From Agapetus fuscipes (taxonomy: Eukaryota > Arthropoda > Insecta > Trichoptera > Glossosomatidae): a DNA stretch of 64,000 nt. Each line of letters starts with the position of its first letter. Positions within the stretch are counted from its first letter, which is position 1. The DNA is taken from positions 14,694,001 to 14,758,000 of the forward strand of contig OX637345.1 in NCBI GenBank assembly GCA_951799405.1, in the 5' to 3' direction. The notes below the pieces were generated by a model that was not told the origin of the DNA, did no database searches, and worked only from the letters and a program-made list of their open reading frames with translations. A program made the translations under genes and the position numbers. Positions 10,171 through 20,046 of the stretch are shown here, in pieces.

Positions 10171-10764
10171 TCCAGCCTTACAGCAACTGGGTCTTTCTTG
10201 AGAATTGGCGCTTTCTAGAGCGACGACCAAGCTCGCAGAGGGCTCTTGAGGTGTGATACACATAAAAACAGCGCTCACCAAATAAATCAGCCTATTTTTT
10301 ACTTTTTTAAATAACATCGATTTGGAGCTCCCTACGTTTGACAGTATGCCACAGACCGGATAGCAGACAGAGTGCAAAATATCTATGTATTGGTAGGGTC
10401 TGGTCGTCTTAGTGTGGAATTGTAGAAAAAATATGATTATTTTTGTTAGCACATCTGCCGGAACACAGTGAAAGTTAAACATTATAAAAAAGTGCTGACC
10501 TTATTTAGTTACGACATTTATCAACAGATTACGAATTTTACGTTTTGTTACGAATTCCGTGTATCTATAACTTGCCGTTAAGGTGGCGGCATTACACCTG
10601 CGTACTCGGTGTACACAGCAGGTAAAAAGCGGCACGGGAAGCGCGCCGCGTTTTCGCCCGGGCGATGAGTCACATTCGCGAATAATTTATCCGCATGAGG
10701 TGACTGCTCCACAGGCACAATCAATTACCGACACTGTGACTGGCATTGCAATGCCGCGATGAGC

Positions 10765-10945
10765 TTCAACGTCACATCTTCTTCTTTCTCTTCTTCCTCA
10801 GTCTTTCCCAGTCCACTGCTGGACGTAGGCCTCCTCCTATCCAATACACTTCTTTTTTCTCTGTATTCAACATGTTCTCCCTCCTCTGACCCACGCCCTA
10901 TATATCTATCGCATCCGGGGATGTGTCATATGTCACAGGACGTAC
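10765..10945 (-). repeat. LINE 3' end scrap and an unclassified repeat
   Basis: 10765-10830 reads on the - strand like a LINE C-terminus (VQQWTG) with a GAAGAA-rich tail. 10894-10945 (gcatccggggatgtgtca, tgtcacaggac) recurs inverted at 28683-28735. Confidence 0.4.
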
Positions 10946-11043
10946 ATTGTGTGGTAAGTGCCCTCTGCGGGCTTGGTCGTCGCTGTAGAAAGCGCCAATT
11001 CTCAAGCAAGACCCAGTTGCTGCTGGATGGACCTTTAGTGACC

Positions 11044-12557
11044 TTCTTCTTCTTGTGCCACTTCTAACGAAGATCGGCGATCATCATAGCTATTTTGAGT
11101 TTTGATGCTGCGGCTCGAAATAGGGACTTGGTGCTTCTGCCGAACCACTGTCGCAGGTTCTTCAGCCACGATGTCCTTCGGCGTCCCTGAGATCTTCTCC
11201 CCTCAATCTTACCCTGAATGATAAGATGAAGGAGACGGTACTTCTCATTTCTCATAATGTGACCGAAGTACATTAGCTTTCTCTGCTTAATGGTAGGCAG
11301 GAGCTCCTTTGTAGTGCGCATTCGTTGAAGGACTTCTTCATTGGTGACTCGATCACGCCAAGAGATCCGAAGCATTTTTCGGTATAGACACATCTCGAAT
11401 GCTTCAATACGTCTCTCCAGTGCCTGCGTGAGAGTCCATCCCTCCATACCATACAGAGCGATTGGGAAAACGTAGCACCTCACTATGCGCTTCCGGAGTT
11501 CAAGGCTTAAATTTCGGCACAACAGTAATTTGCTCATTTTAGCGAAGACATTTCGGGCTTGCTCTAGTCTGCTTCTGACTTCTTGACACATGTCCCACTT
11601 TTCGTTGACCACACATCCCAGGTACCTGTAACTAGTGCATCTTTCAATGCTTTCGCCATCTAGTTCTACATGTACGGAGGCGTTTGTGTTTCTGCTGATA
11701 ACCATGACCTTGGTCTTCTTAAAGTTAATGTTAATGCCAGCTTCTTTGCTAGCGACATTTATTCTGGTCAACAATGTTTGCAGATCCGCCTGAGTGTCAG
11801 CGAGTAGGACTGTGTCATCGGCATACCGCAGGTTGTTTACCAGCTGCCCGTTGACAACAATGCCTTCCCTAGCCTCATGAAGTGCTTGCGCCATGATCCT
11901 TTCTGAATATAGGTTAAAAAGTGTTGGTGACAGTACGCATCCCTGTCTAACTCCTCTTCTGATTGGTATTTGTCTGGTCTCTGAACTCTCTACAAGCACT
12001 GAAGCAGTTTGCTGCCAATATATATTAGCAATAATGCGAGTGTTTTTATCGTCTATCCCAATGTCTTTCAGTATACTGATCAGCTTGTCGTGTCTCACTC
12101 TGTCAAAGGCCTTTTCGTAGTCAATAAAGCAAACATAAACATCTTTATTCATATCGAGACAACGTTGCACTAAAACCTGTAATCCAAACAGAGCATCTCG
12201 TGTGCCAAAGCCGTTCCTAAAACCAAACTGTTCGGCTGATAACTGTTGGTCACACTGTTGGTATATTCTCTTTAGTATAATTTTCAGGAAAGATTTCATC
12301 ACATGACTCATTAAGCTTATTGTTCGATGTTCTTCACATTTTTTAGCATTAATATTCTTTGGTATAGTGATGAAGTAGGATTTTAACCAATCCTCTGGCA
12401 GATTACCACTTTCATACACTTTGTTGAATAGCAATGTAATCTTTTTGAGTGCATTTCCTTCCATTAACTTCAGAATCTCCCCGTGGATGTTGTCTGGACC
12501 GGGTGATTTCCCATTTTTTATTTGCTTGATAGCATACTCAACCTCATCTTGTAGGAT
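11044..12557 (-). mobile_element. RTE-like LINE, 5' truncated
   Basis: A 1514-bp non-LTR retrotransposon insertion. Perfect 11-bp target duplication ctttagtgacc (11033-11043 and 12558-12568). The 3' UTR is only about 20 nt after the stop and ends in an AAGAAGAA run, as is usual for RTE-clade elements. Truncated in the RT domain at its 5' edge. Confidence 0.85.
11064..12557 (-). CDS. RTE-like LINE ORF2 reverse transcriptase, C-terminal 497 residues
   Basis: Open without interruption from the truncation point (ILQDEVEYAIKQIKNGKSPG) to a TAG stop. RT motifs in order: KNGKSPGPDNIHGEILK (motif 0/1), QFGFRNGFGTRDA, VCFIDYEKAFDRVRH (catalytic D), RRGVRQGCVLSPTLFNLY, and NLRYADDTVLLA (YADD catalytic box), then KTKVM, the thumb/tail with YRYLGCVV, ALYGMEGWTL and GHIMRNEKYRLL. 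No endonuclease domain because of truncation. An intact frame suggests a fairly young copy; it cannot act alone. Confidence 0.88.
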   Translation of the reverse strand: MLQDEVEYAIKQIKNGKSPGPDNIHGEILKLMEGNALKKITLLFNKVYESGNLPEDWLKSYFITIPKNINAKKCEEHRTISLMSHVMKSFLKIILKRIYQQCDQQLSAEQFGFRNGFGTRDALFGLQVLVQRCLDMNKDVYVCFIDYEKAFDRVRHDKLISILKDIGIDDKNTRIIANIYWQQTASVLVESSETRQIPIRRGVRQGCVLSPTLFNLYSERIMAQALHEAREGIVVNGQLVNNLRYADDTVLLADTQADLQTLLTRINVASKEAGININFKKTKVMVISRNTNASVHVELDGESIERCTSYRYLGCVVNEKWDMCQEVRSRLEQARNVFAKMSKLLLCRNLSLELRKRIVRCYVFPIALYGMEGWTLTQALERRIEAFEMCLYRKMLRISWRDRVTNEEVLQRMRTTKELLPTIKQRKLMYFGHIMRNEKYRLLHLIIQGKIEGRRSQGRRRTSWLKNLRQWFGRSTKSLFRAAASKLKIAMMIADLR

Positions 12558-12690
12558 CTTTAGTGACCGGTCTTTGGTAAAGGTGTATTATGATTGTTTT
12601 ACCCCGCGAAGAGCATATTATTTGAAAATAAAAAAATTGTGCTCCGCCGGGATTCGAACCCACAACCTTCGTAAATCGTAAACCAACGAA

Positions 12691-13930
12691 ATCCAACGTT
12701 CCAAAGCTGTCAATATATTTGCCAGAGGAAGGCAGGGACAAAACCAGGGTCGGCGCTAGGGTAAGGCGCGGTTGGTCGACCGCCCAGGGCGCCAGGTACA
12801 ATAAGGCGCCACAGGCCCCTTTTTATATGTTTTTCGTATGTATTTAAATGGCGGCCTTAGAAATTTCGCCCAGGGCGCTGGTAGTGCTAAAAACTTCACT
12901 GAACAAAATCATTGAGTTATAACATAGAGGAGTAGAATCAAGCTTACGGCTTTGATATATACCATGGGGCATAGTTGTTCCCATTCCTGTCAAACACAAT
13001 AATTTAAAAATCCCTTCCTTTCCAGTGAAATCCTATGTTTTCTTCGTTTTCTCATTCAACACCCAACATTTACACTGCCATAATGATTTAAATAATATCT
13101 TGACATGTGCCGTTTACGGTATCTTCTGTTTTATGTATGAGAGTTTCTGTCATAATGGTCATGTCATGTTATAAATTATAATCCTTGTGTTTTTTTTACT
13201 TCTTGTGATTTATTTTCTATGTTGTTTGTCATAGGATGTAAAGGCATGTGACGTAATGCCATGTTTTGTTTTGCCACTGTGCTGTTCTAACCCGTCACCC
13301 CAAATTACCTTTCCTACTTCCACCCTTGTTTCAAATTATTCAATTTCAAAATAATTACAGGGCGCAATATATTTTCAGCCACCTCTGGATGGGTTAAAAT
13401 TACAGGGTTGGTAAAATGTTTTTCAAGTACGAAAAAAAAACACACATTTCTAGCAAGGTTGGGCTCTCAACGATGAGTCATCATAGGAGCTAGGAGTGCT
13501 GTACGGAGCGTAAACACTCAACCATTTCGTAAACATAAAAATGTATGAAAATTCAATTGCGCCTCTAGCGAGTGTTTCAGTTTTAATACATTTTTATGTT
13601 TGCGTTTGATACATTATTGCTGGATAATTTCATGCGAGTAAAATTATTAATGTCGGTAATAAAACACGAAATGTGTGTGTGTGACAATTTGTGTATTAAA
13701 ATAATGAGGTTAGCGCATAGATAACGTACATCACCATTCATCATAATCAAAGTTGCAATTAATGTGAAGCGTTGATGTCGCAATCATTAAGAAGATTAAA
13801 TTTTCCCAAAGAAAATTCTCGGACGCCATTTTATCGTCACATTGCCTCCATTTTAACAAACAAACAAACACGCAAAACCAATGAGACCAAAATCTACAAA
13901 GCGCCTATAAAAAACGAAAATTGAAAATTT
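12691..13930. other. Unclassified, with a possible hAT-like end
   Basis: 12744-12800 (cagggtcggcgctaggg and paired gggcgcc blocks) looks like a DNA-transposon end, but I cannot place the other end. 13110-13300 has a few gtcatgt / gttttg motifs of the degenerate repeat at 32.5 kb. 13500-13620 shares tatgaaaa...agtgttt..agtttt with 53700 and 58260. No gene. Confidence 0.35.
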
Positions 13931-14312
13931 CAAAGCCTTTGCCTTAGCCGCCTACATTAGGGCCGTCCATAAATTACGTCATCGATTTTGGCCGATTTTC
14001 GACCCCCCCGCCTTACAATCATCCTATAGTCATTATCTAATGACCCCCCCCCCCTTCTTTCTGTAATAATTGATGAGTTTAATAATTAATAATGTTATAT
14101 TACTTACATAATATTTTGTATATTTTGTAGAAATTGGTACCTATTTACAAGAATGACGTCACTTTTGGTACTCGTACATCATTTGCCATAATCCCCCCCC
14201 CCCTTAATGCGAATGACGTAATATATGGACAGCCCCATTACAGATCAGCCGCTATTTTTTTCGTTCCTTACATACTTCTTCAGAGTCATAACCTTTTACA
14301 TACAAGCTCTCC
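13931..14312 (-). pseudogene. LINE C-terminal scrap interrupted by a MITE
   Basis: 13931-13959 and 14236-14312 together match the 3' end of the LINE at 16503-16610 (attacagatcagccgct, cttgcatacttct-like, agtcataaccttttacatac). The interruption is the element 13960-14235. Confidence 0.6.
13960..14235. mobile_element. Harbinger-like MITE (276 bp)
   Basis: Ends gggccgtccataaattacg and cgtaatatatggacagccc, i.e. about 25-bp imperfect inverted repeats. Flanked by catta on both sides (13955-13959, 14236-14240). The paralogous LINE at 16527 has a single catta at the same place, giving the empty site. Two internal C10-12 runs. The 5-bp duplication contains TTA, so a 3-bp TTA site (PIF/Harbinger rule) is equally possible. 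Confidence 0.75.
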
Positions 14313-14363
14313 ATGACCTTCAATTTAAGAGTCTGAAGCGTTACCACTAGACTACGGACCGGT
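14313..14363 (-). repeat. SINE-X head fragment
   Basis: Reverse tRNA-like unit 1 without its B box: accggtccgtagtctagtgg. Confidence 0.6.
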
Positions 14364-14387
14364 ACATAGATTGTTTAAATTCTACCG

Positions 14388-14525
14388 CTATATGTGGTTT
14401 TTATGTTGTAGGTTCGCGTACGGCATGTGCAAGCGCGAACTTGTACGTGTCTGGGTGTGAAAATGCATGTAATGTTAATCTCCAATGTAACATATCTTTA
14501 AAACTTAGATTAGATTATATATGTG
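14388..14525 (+). repeat. Family B 3' half
   Basis: ttttatgttgtaggttcgcg, ggcatgtgcaagcgcgaac, ending aacttagattagatta. Confidence 0.6.
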
Positions 14526-14876
14526 CTAAAAAAATTGGACTCCTGGGTTCGGAAGGGCTATAGAAAGCCTGATTCATTAATTCCACGAAATTGACTTCCC
14601 AATAGCAGAGCTAGCGATTCTTTAGTCACAAATCAAGCAGTGGATTTAGAGTATGTAGGTCACCGGACCGCGGGTCTAACATGCCGCCGAGGATTGTTTG
14701 TGAGAAGCACATGGCCTGGCTGGCTGATCTTGACCCCATTTCCAGACGAGACAGATCCGCGCACGCGCAATCACCTCGCTACCTTTGTATCGCCTACATA
14801 GATTACGTCAGATCCGTGCAATTAATGGTTGTAGAATCAAAATGTGATCATAGGAGAGAACTTACTTACTTACTTA

Positions 14877-15117
14877 GGGCCTGTTGCACCAAACTCCAAT
14901 CAGACGAAAATCAAAATTAAGTGTGATTTCTCCCTTTCAAATCAAACAATTGATTGCATATACGTAAGTCAGCTGATATGAATCATATTTCCTGTTCAAA
15001 TTCCATCACATTTTTACCAACTTTCGAGAAATATTTAACCGAGGTCCTTACCAGAACTAAGCAATCAAATTTGAAGTTTCAATTAAATATTGATTGGAGG
15101 TTGGTGCAACAGGCCTT
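14877..15117. mobile_element. MITE with gggcctgttgcacca ends
   Basis: About 241 bp; left gggcctgttgcaccaaact, right ttggtgcaacaggcc, followed on both sides by TTA (14874-14876, 15118-15120). The end sequence and TTA site fit PIF/Harbinger. Inserted next to a LINE end. Confidence 0.65.
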
Positions 15118-15120
15118 TTA

Positions 15121-15465
15121 ATCAGTTACTTCTTGTCCACTGCTGGGCATAGGCCTTCCCGCATATCTCTCCAGGCGTCCCTGTCCTGGGCTCTCTGCAC
15201 CCAGTCACCAGCAACTCTTTTAATATCATTTGACCATCGTGTAAGAGGCCTTCTTCTAGTTCTTTTGTCTTCACGAGGTCTCCATTCTTCCACTCTTTTC
15301 GTCCATCTTTGCTCGTTCAATCTGGCAACATGCCCGCCCACGACCACTTCTGCTTTACCACACCTTTTGATTATTCCAGTAACTCCCGATCTTCTACGTA
15401 TTTCGGAATTTCGTATCCGATCTGACAGTATTATGTGTAGCATAGCTCTTTCGTGATTTCGTTGT
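15121..15465 (-). pseudogene. LINE ORF2 C-terminal fragment
   Basis: Reverse strand: IIKRCGKAEVVVGGHVARLN, EQRWTKRVEEWRPREDKR, RRPLTRWSNDIKRVAGDWVQ, RAQDRDAWRDMREG, the W.GH.AR..RW...WRP..R.RP..RW.DDI..AG..W...A.DR..W pattern of RTE-type LINE ends. Ends in the stop after AVDKK at 15126. Confidence 0.72.
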
Positions 15466-15511
15466 GATACACATGGGAGAGAACACAGTCAGACAAATGG
15501 CAGTATCAAAA

Positions 15512-15825
15512 GACCGGTCCATAGTCCAGTGGTATCACTTCGGACTCGTGAATGGAAGGTTGTGTGTTCGGCTCCCGGCAGAGCACAAAAAATATGCCAT
15601 TTATATTTTCAAAATGATCTTCGCTGGGTTTACAAATTCTTAAAGCTTTACCAATGACCGGTCCCCAAAGGTCCATCCAGCCATACAGCAACTGCGTCTT
15701 GCTTGAGAATTGGCGCTTTGTAGCAACGATCAAACTCGAAAAAGTCCGGTCGATAGCTCAGTTGGTAGAATGCTTGCATTCTATACTGAGAGCAAGGGTT
15801 CGATCCCCACCGTTGGGTAAACTCG
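15512..15825 (+). mobile_element. Composite SINE copy, 3' truncated after unit 2
   Basis: Unit 1 (accggtccatagtccagtgg), X body, junction ctcgaaaaagtccggtcg, unit 2 (atagctcagttggtagaatg) with an intact B box gggttcgatcccc, then the homology stops near 15822 without the Y tail. Confidence 0.78.
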
Positions 15826-16149
15826 TAAAGATACGGCATTCAATCTCTCTATATCTCAAATGGCGGAGTCAAACCTGGATTCACCACCCTCTTAGTTGCA
15901 AATTTTACTCAATCCCTCGCTAGGTACCCTACTTCAGATGGTTGTGTCTAATATAGGTAGCAACTGACATTGTTTTCATTTCTGAATTTTTGAAGAAAGT
16001 TTTGTTCTAGTATTTCATGTGTCTGATAGCGTAATCATTTAGTACAAGCCTTTCACATTTCCTATAAACATATTGTCAATAATGGTTTGAAAGCCAAATG
16101 AAGTAATGCATTGATAAGACAATTTCTATATGAACCTAAACAATATGAA
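15826..16149. other. No recognisable feature
   Basis: Spacer between a SINE and a family B copy; no ORF or repeat that I can assign. Confidence 0.45.
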
Positions 16150-16402
16150 TCTAAAATCTAAATCTAAGCTGCAAAGATATGTATCATTTGAGATTCATAT
16201 TAAATGCATTCCCACAAGCAGACATGCATAATTTCGCGCTTACACATGCCGCATGTGGACCTACAATATAAAAACCCAATCTCAAATGAACATAAGCCCT
16301 GCAACTCTTGCCGACCTTCCCTGAAGCAGGGGTGACATTGGCAAAGTGAACCATTTTTTACAGTATGGGTGGTCAGCCGCATACCAACCTATCAGTCAAG
16401 GA
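16150..16402 (-). repeat. Family B, full-length copy
   Basis: Reverse copy from tail (taaatctaagctgcaaagat) to 5' end (accaacctatcagtcaagga). It lies 3' of the LINE ORF end at 16515 with about 110 bp between, as at 31135-31506. Confidence 0.72.
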
Positions 16403-16514
16403 GTACAAGCAATTAATACAATCAAATATATAAAACAAATAAACTCTAAACAATTAAACAGTAAAAAATTTAAAAACTACAAAACATATTTTTTTAAATT
16501 TAAAAGCCTCAGCT

Positions 16515-17017
16515 TTAACCGCCAGCATTACAGATCAACCGCCATTTCTTTCGATCCTTGCATACTTCTTTCATTTCATCCAGAGCCATAACCTTTTTCA
16601 TACAAGCTCTCCTTTTATTATGACTCTGGATATCCCATTCATTCGCTATTTCGAAAATTTGGCCCATCCATACCTTTCTCGGTCTTCGTCTTCCACGACA
16701 TCCATCAATTCTCGCAGCATACACTTTCTTCGTCAGTCTTTCCTCATTCATTCTCTCCAAATGTCCAAACCATCTAAGTATACCTCTTTTAATCTTTACT
16801 TTCACACTTTCTCTTACACCACATTCCTCTCTAACAAAATCATTCCTCACCCTATCACTCTTTTCCCAATCATACTTCTTAAGTAGTCCATTTCTACTGT
16901 ATGGACTTTACTAATCTCACTTTCATTCACCGTCCAGGCTTCACTTCCATACATCAGAGTGGGCACTAGTATACCACCGTGCACCGCCAGTCGAACATTT
17001 TTTTAAAGATTCTGGTT
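16515..17017 (-). pseudogene. LINE ORF C-terminal part, split by the LTR retrotransposon
   Basis: Reverse strand: LVPTLMYGSEAWTVNESEI, VHTVEMDYLRSMIGK, then after a frameshift VRNDFVREECGVRESVKVK, LRWFGHLERMNEERLTKKVY, GRRRPRKVWMGQI, KRRACMKKVMALDE, EVCKDRKKWR. Upstream LINE sequence resumes at 20772 after the LTR element. One frameshift at about 16855 marks it as dead. Confidence 0.72.
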
Positions 17018-17280
17018 TGTGAGGGTTTTTCTTCTCTGTCCTGCTGATTGACACAATTAATAATATAACAGCCACTTTAATATGTTTATTTTTATTTCTT
17101 TCACAATGTATACACAATAAACCACAGCACAATAATATTAATTATTCTTAATTACACAGGCTTGTGGCTATCCCGCCTGGCAAGCTTTTTTCTCCTTTTT
17201 TATATTCTTTTGTTTTCCTTTTCATTCAAATTCAAATCTCATGTTCCATTTTACCTAACAAACAAATCCATCTCGTTACA
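17018..17280 (-). repeat. 3' LTR
   Basis: 263 bp, tgtgagggtttttcttctct ... atctcgttaca in + orientation (TG...CA ends). It holds an aataaa-like signal on the + strand only as shadow. Identical in my reading to 20509-20771. Confidence 0.9.
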
Positions 17281-17284
17281 ATAC

Positions 17285-17299
17285 ACCTCCTTCCTCTCA
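17285..17299 (-). other. Polypurine tract
   Basis: The - strand reads gagaggaaggaggtg just before the 3' LTR, the expected plus-strand primer site. Confidence 0.75.
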
Positions 17300-17908
17300 T
17301 AAAAAAAAAACATTCCCAATTTTTTTTTTTTCTTTTACAATGAGTAAATAATGTATCATAATGCTCAGCCGGCGCCACATATTTTGTTTTATTTTAAGGA
17401 TAAATTTCAAAAATATGAAAATAAAAAAAAACCTGTTTCTGATACATTATTCAGTCATTAATACATTTTTTAACAATACCAATTATTTTCATACTAAAAT
17501 TAATATATTTTTTTTTTACACAAATTTCATATTCAATATTATAAACAAATATTTAATTCAACAATTCAAAATAATCAATAACAATACATAATAAACATTC
17601 ACCAGTTTATTAATCAATTCATTAAAATAACTTTTTTTTTTTTTTTTTAAACATGTATCACATCTTTCCCAATATTTAAATTTATTTCAAATTTATTTTT
17701 CATTAATAAATTTATCAGTCCATCAATTTTTTTTTTAAAAAAAACTTTACCTTCATATGTAATACTTTGTTTAATTTATATTTCATACCTTCATTCATGC
17801 AATGTTTCATAATTCATTCTTTCACTGATCACTTTTATATCAACTTTCACCGTATCATGCATCACCTCAAATTTTTCATACACATGAAAATATGTTTTCT
17901 TTTTTTTG
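17300..17908. other. AT-rich 3' region of the LTR element
   Basis: Between the pol stop and the PPT; very AT-rich, no long - strand ORF, so no envelope-like gene. Poly-T/A runs are frequent. Confidence 0.6.
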
Positions 17909-19066
17909 TTAATCTAATTTGATTATGTCCTTGATGTGATATTTATTTATAACATTTGTGTCTATATCTTTTAATACATAGACTATCTTGCTAACTTTCT
18001 TTTCTATTCTGGCTTTGACAAATTTTGGAGCCAACTTTGTACAGAAGTATTTCCCTGCATTTGATTGTATGAAATTTTTACGCCATACAATATCCCCTTG
18101 ATCATAGACACGATTTGATCTACCTTTATTATAATAATTTGCATTTTTATTATATGCATCCCATAAATTTTCTGTTACAATTTTGTATAATGTGTTTAAT
18201 TCCTTCATTTTATCTTTATACATATCTCTATATTTATCTAAATCTTCCTTTGATTCTATTTCATCATTTACTATTTCACCATGAATTTCACCATTTAGTA
18301 CAATCTCCCTACCTCTTGCTAATACATTAGGTGTGTATCCTGTTGCTAAATTGACTGTATTATTTATTATGCTTTGTACTGAATCTAAAAAAGTATCCCA
18401 TTTTCTTTGTTCATTTTCAACAAAAATAGCTAATGTATATCCTATTGTTCTATTATATGTCTCTACATTATTGCACATGGGAGTATATAAAGTTGTATAA
18501 AATATTTTCTGTACTCCATATGAGTACATAAAATCTTTAAATGCATTTGACTTTAAATTCTTTCCATTATCTGTTATTATCGTTTGCGGTACTCCTTCTG
18601 TTAATTTAGTTCTATTTGTAATTTTACCTAATTCACTAATATTTTTGCTATTTGAATATGTAATTTTACTTATTAAACTCGGTTCTAATTCAAATTTTAT
18701 CCAAAAATCTATTCCAAAAATTAAGTCTTGTTGTAAACCTTGTAAAACATAAAAATCTACATGTTTTATTTGATTGTCACATTTTACCTCTAAATTTATT
18801 TTACCAAGTATTTTTATATTTTTACCATTTGCCAACGAGATATTTTCATGGGTTTTTATAATTTTGTAATTTCTTTGTAAAAAATAATCAAATGTTTTTT
18901 CATTGATTGCAGAAATAGATGCACCTGAATCTAGTAAACCTGTAAAATTTTTGTTCTCAATATTTACTGTTAAAAATGGTCTTTTATCAAATTGTTTAGC
19001 AAAAATGAGTGGTGCAATTTGATAATTTTTATTAAAAATTTGAATGAAATTAAGCCAGCTCTTCAT
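17909..19066 (-). CDS. Pol remnant: protease fused to C-terminal part of integrase (RT/RNase H deleted)
   Basis: 385 residues from the first Met; the frame is open back to the gag slippery site, in the -1 frame. Residues 30-125 are an aspartic protease (LLDSGASISAI with catalytic D46; closing IFGIDF at 116-121). RT, RNase H and the HHCC zinc finger plus first catalytic Asp of integrase are absent. From about 158 the integrase core resumes (IITDNGKNL with D166; NVETYNRTIG with E202) and ends in a GPY-like C-terminus (VYDQGDIVWRKN, LAPKFVKARIEKKV). The join is around residues 130-150 (nt about 18620-18680) and keeps the frame, so the protein is probably not an active integrase. Confidence 0.85.
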   Translation of the reverse strand: MKSWLNFIQIFNKNYQIAPLIFAKQFDKRPFLTVNIENKNFTGLLDSGASISAINEKTFDYFLQRNYKIIKTHENISLANGKNIKILGKINLEVKCDNQIKHVDFYVLQGLQQDLIFGIDFWIKFELEPSLISKITYSNSKNISELGKITNRTKLTEGVPQTIITDNGKNLKSNAFKDFMYSYGVQKIFYTTLYTPMCNNVETYNRTIGYTLAIFVENEQRKWDTFLDSVQSIINNTVNLATGYTPNVLARGREIVLNGEIHGEIVNDEIESKEDLDKYRDMYKDKMKELNTLYKIVTENLWDAYNKNANYYNKGRSNRVYDQGDIVWRKNFIQSNAGKYFCTKLAPKFVKARIEKKVSKIVYVLKDIDTNVINKYHIKDIIKLD

Positions 19067-19101
19067 TTCTGATTTTTGTGTTTGTACTGAAGGCCGACTA
19101 T

Positions 19102-20046
19102 CTACAAGTTTTTTGAATTACTATTGTATGTCGTATTTGTTCTGTTTTGTATATTTATATTTCTGTTCATTTTTGTTTTGTCTGTATAATCACTTTTTTT
19201 ATTTTTAACAAAACAATCTTTTTGTACATGTCCTGTACGCTTACATGAGTAACAGATTACTGTGTGTTTTTTAAAATTTCCATTTTTTATAAAACAATTT
19301 CTTTCCACATGTCCTCTTTTATTACAAAAGTGGCATACTATATTATTTGTGAAACTTCTACATTTATTCTGTATGTAATCTAATTTTCTATTTTTAGTCC
19401 AACAATCTATTTCATCATGTCCTAATTTATTACAAAAATTGCATTTTTGCATTACATTTTTCTCTTCTGTGTCATTCATTACATTTAAATTCTTACATTC
19501 ATTAAATTTGAAAAATGATTCAAACTTGCTACATATTGTAGATAATTCCTCTGTATTTTTAATTTCAGATGTTGTCAGTAAAGTTGCATATTTTTCTGAC
19601 AATCCATGAATTATTATGTCCATAAGTTCTTTATCATGCATTCTTTTATTTAATAAATTATTTTTTGATTTTACCTTTAAAATATAAACAGATGCATTAT
19701 CATGACCTTGTACCATATTTAAAATTTCTAACTTAAGATTCCTTTGAAAGTCATATTTTTCAAATTGTTGTAAGAATTTGGTTTTAAAAATTTTCCAATC
19801 AAATTCACAGTTAATTGCTCTGTACCAAGTTAACGGAAAATCTGTTAAAAATATAGGCATACACTCTACCAAATAATCTAATTTTAATTTGTAGACTTTG
19901 GCTAATTCTTCTAATCTTATTATAAATTCATTTGGTTCACTTTCACCATTAAAAGATATTTTTAATTTGAGAGGATCAAAATTTATGGACTCCATTGTGT
20001 TACTTTCTAAATCCTTTTTATTATTTATTTTTTTAGATTTCGTCAT
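19102..20046 (-). CDS. LTR retrotransposon Gag with three CCHC zinc knuckles
   Basis: 314 residues. Middle region (about 60-150) has the retrotransposon gag pattern FPLTWYRAI...F..FL.QFEKYDF...L..LNMVQGHD. C-terminal half has three CX2CX4HX4C knuckles: CNFCNKLGHDEIDC, CHFCNKRGHVERNC, CYSCKRTGHVQKDC, then an Asn-rich end. Gag packages the RNA into particles. The frame is fully open. The last codons carry A AAA AAC (19108-19114), so a fraction of ribosomes would shift to the pol frame. Confidence 0.88.
   Translation of the reverse strand: MTKSKKINNKKDLESNTMESINFDPLKLKISFNGESEPNEFIIRLEELAKVYKLKLDYLVECMPIFLTDFPLTWYRAINCEFDWKIFKTKFLQQFEKYDFQRNLKLEILNMVQGHDNASVYILKVKSKNNLLNKRMHDKELMDIIIHGLSEKYATLLTTSEIKNTEELSTICSKFESFFKFNECKNLNVMNDTEEKNVMQKCNFCNKLGHDEIDCWTKNRKLDYIQNKCRSFTNNIVCHFCNKRGHVERNCFIKNGNFKKHTVICYSCKRTGHVQKDCFVKNKKSDYTDKTKMNRNINIQNRTNTTYNSNSKNL
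19108..19114 (-). promoter_or_regulatory. -1 ribosomal frameshift site A AAA AAC
   Basis: The - strand reads TCA AAA AAC TTG TAG at the end of gag. A AAA AAC in gag phase is a canonical slippery heptamer. After a -1 slip the frame continues KKLVDSRPSVQTQKSEMKSW into protease without a stop. No downstream pseudoknot was modelled. Confidence 0.7.

Larger units (their letters stand above)
9262..10302 (+). mobile_element. SINE-X split by a MITE and a hAT element
   Basis: SINE parts are 9262-9415 (unit 1, B box gggttcgattcccgg, body), 9663-9680, and 10171-10302 (body end, type-1 tail agggctcttgaggtgtgat and aataaatcagcc). Removing 9416-9662 and 9681-10170 gives a continuous SINE-X. Confidence 0.78.
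10950..12690 (-). mobile_element. SINE-X split by an RTE-like LINE
   Basis: SINE parts 10950-11043 and 12558-12690 (B box gggttcgaacccac in reverse at 12650) are interrupted by the LINE 11044-12557 with an 11-bp duplication ctttagtgacc at both edges. Confidence 0.78.

Noticed and set aside
17300..17908. Envelope gene in the LTR element
   Set aside because: No long frame on the element's strand, so it is a retrotransposon without an env.
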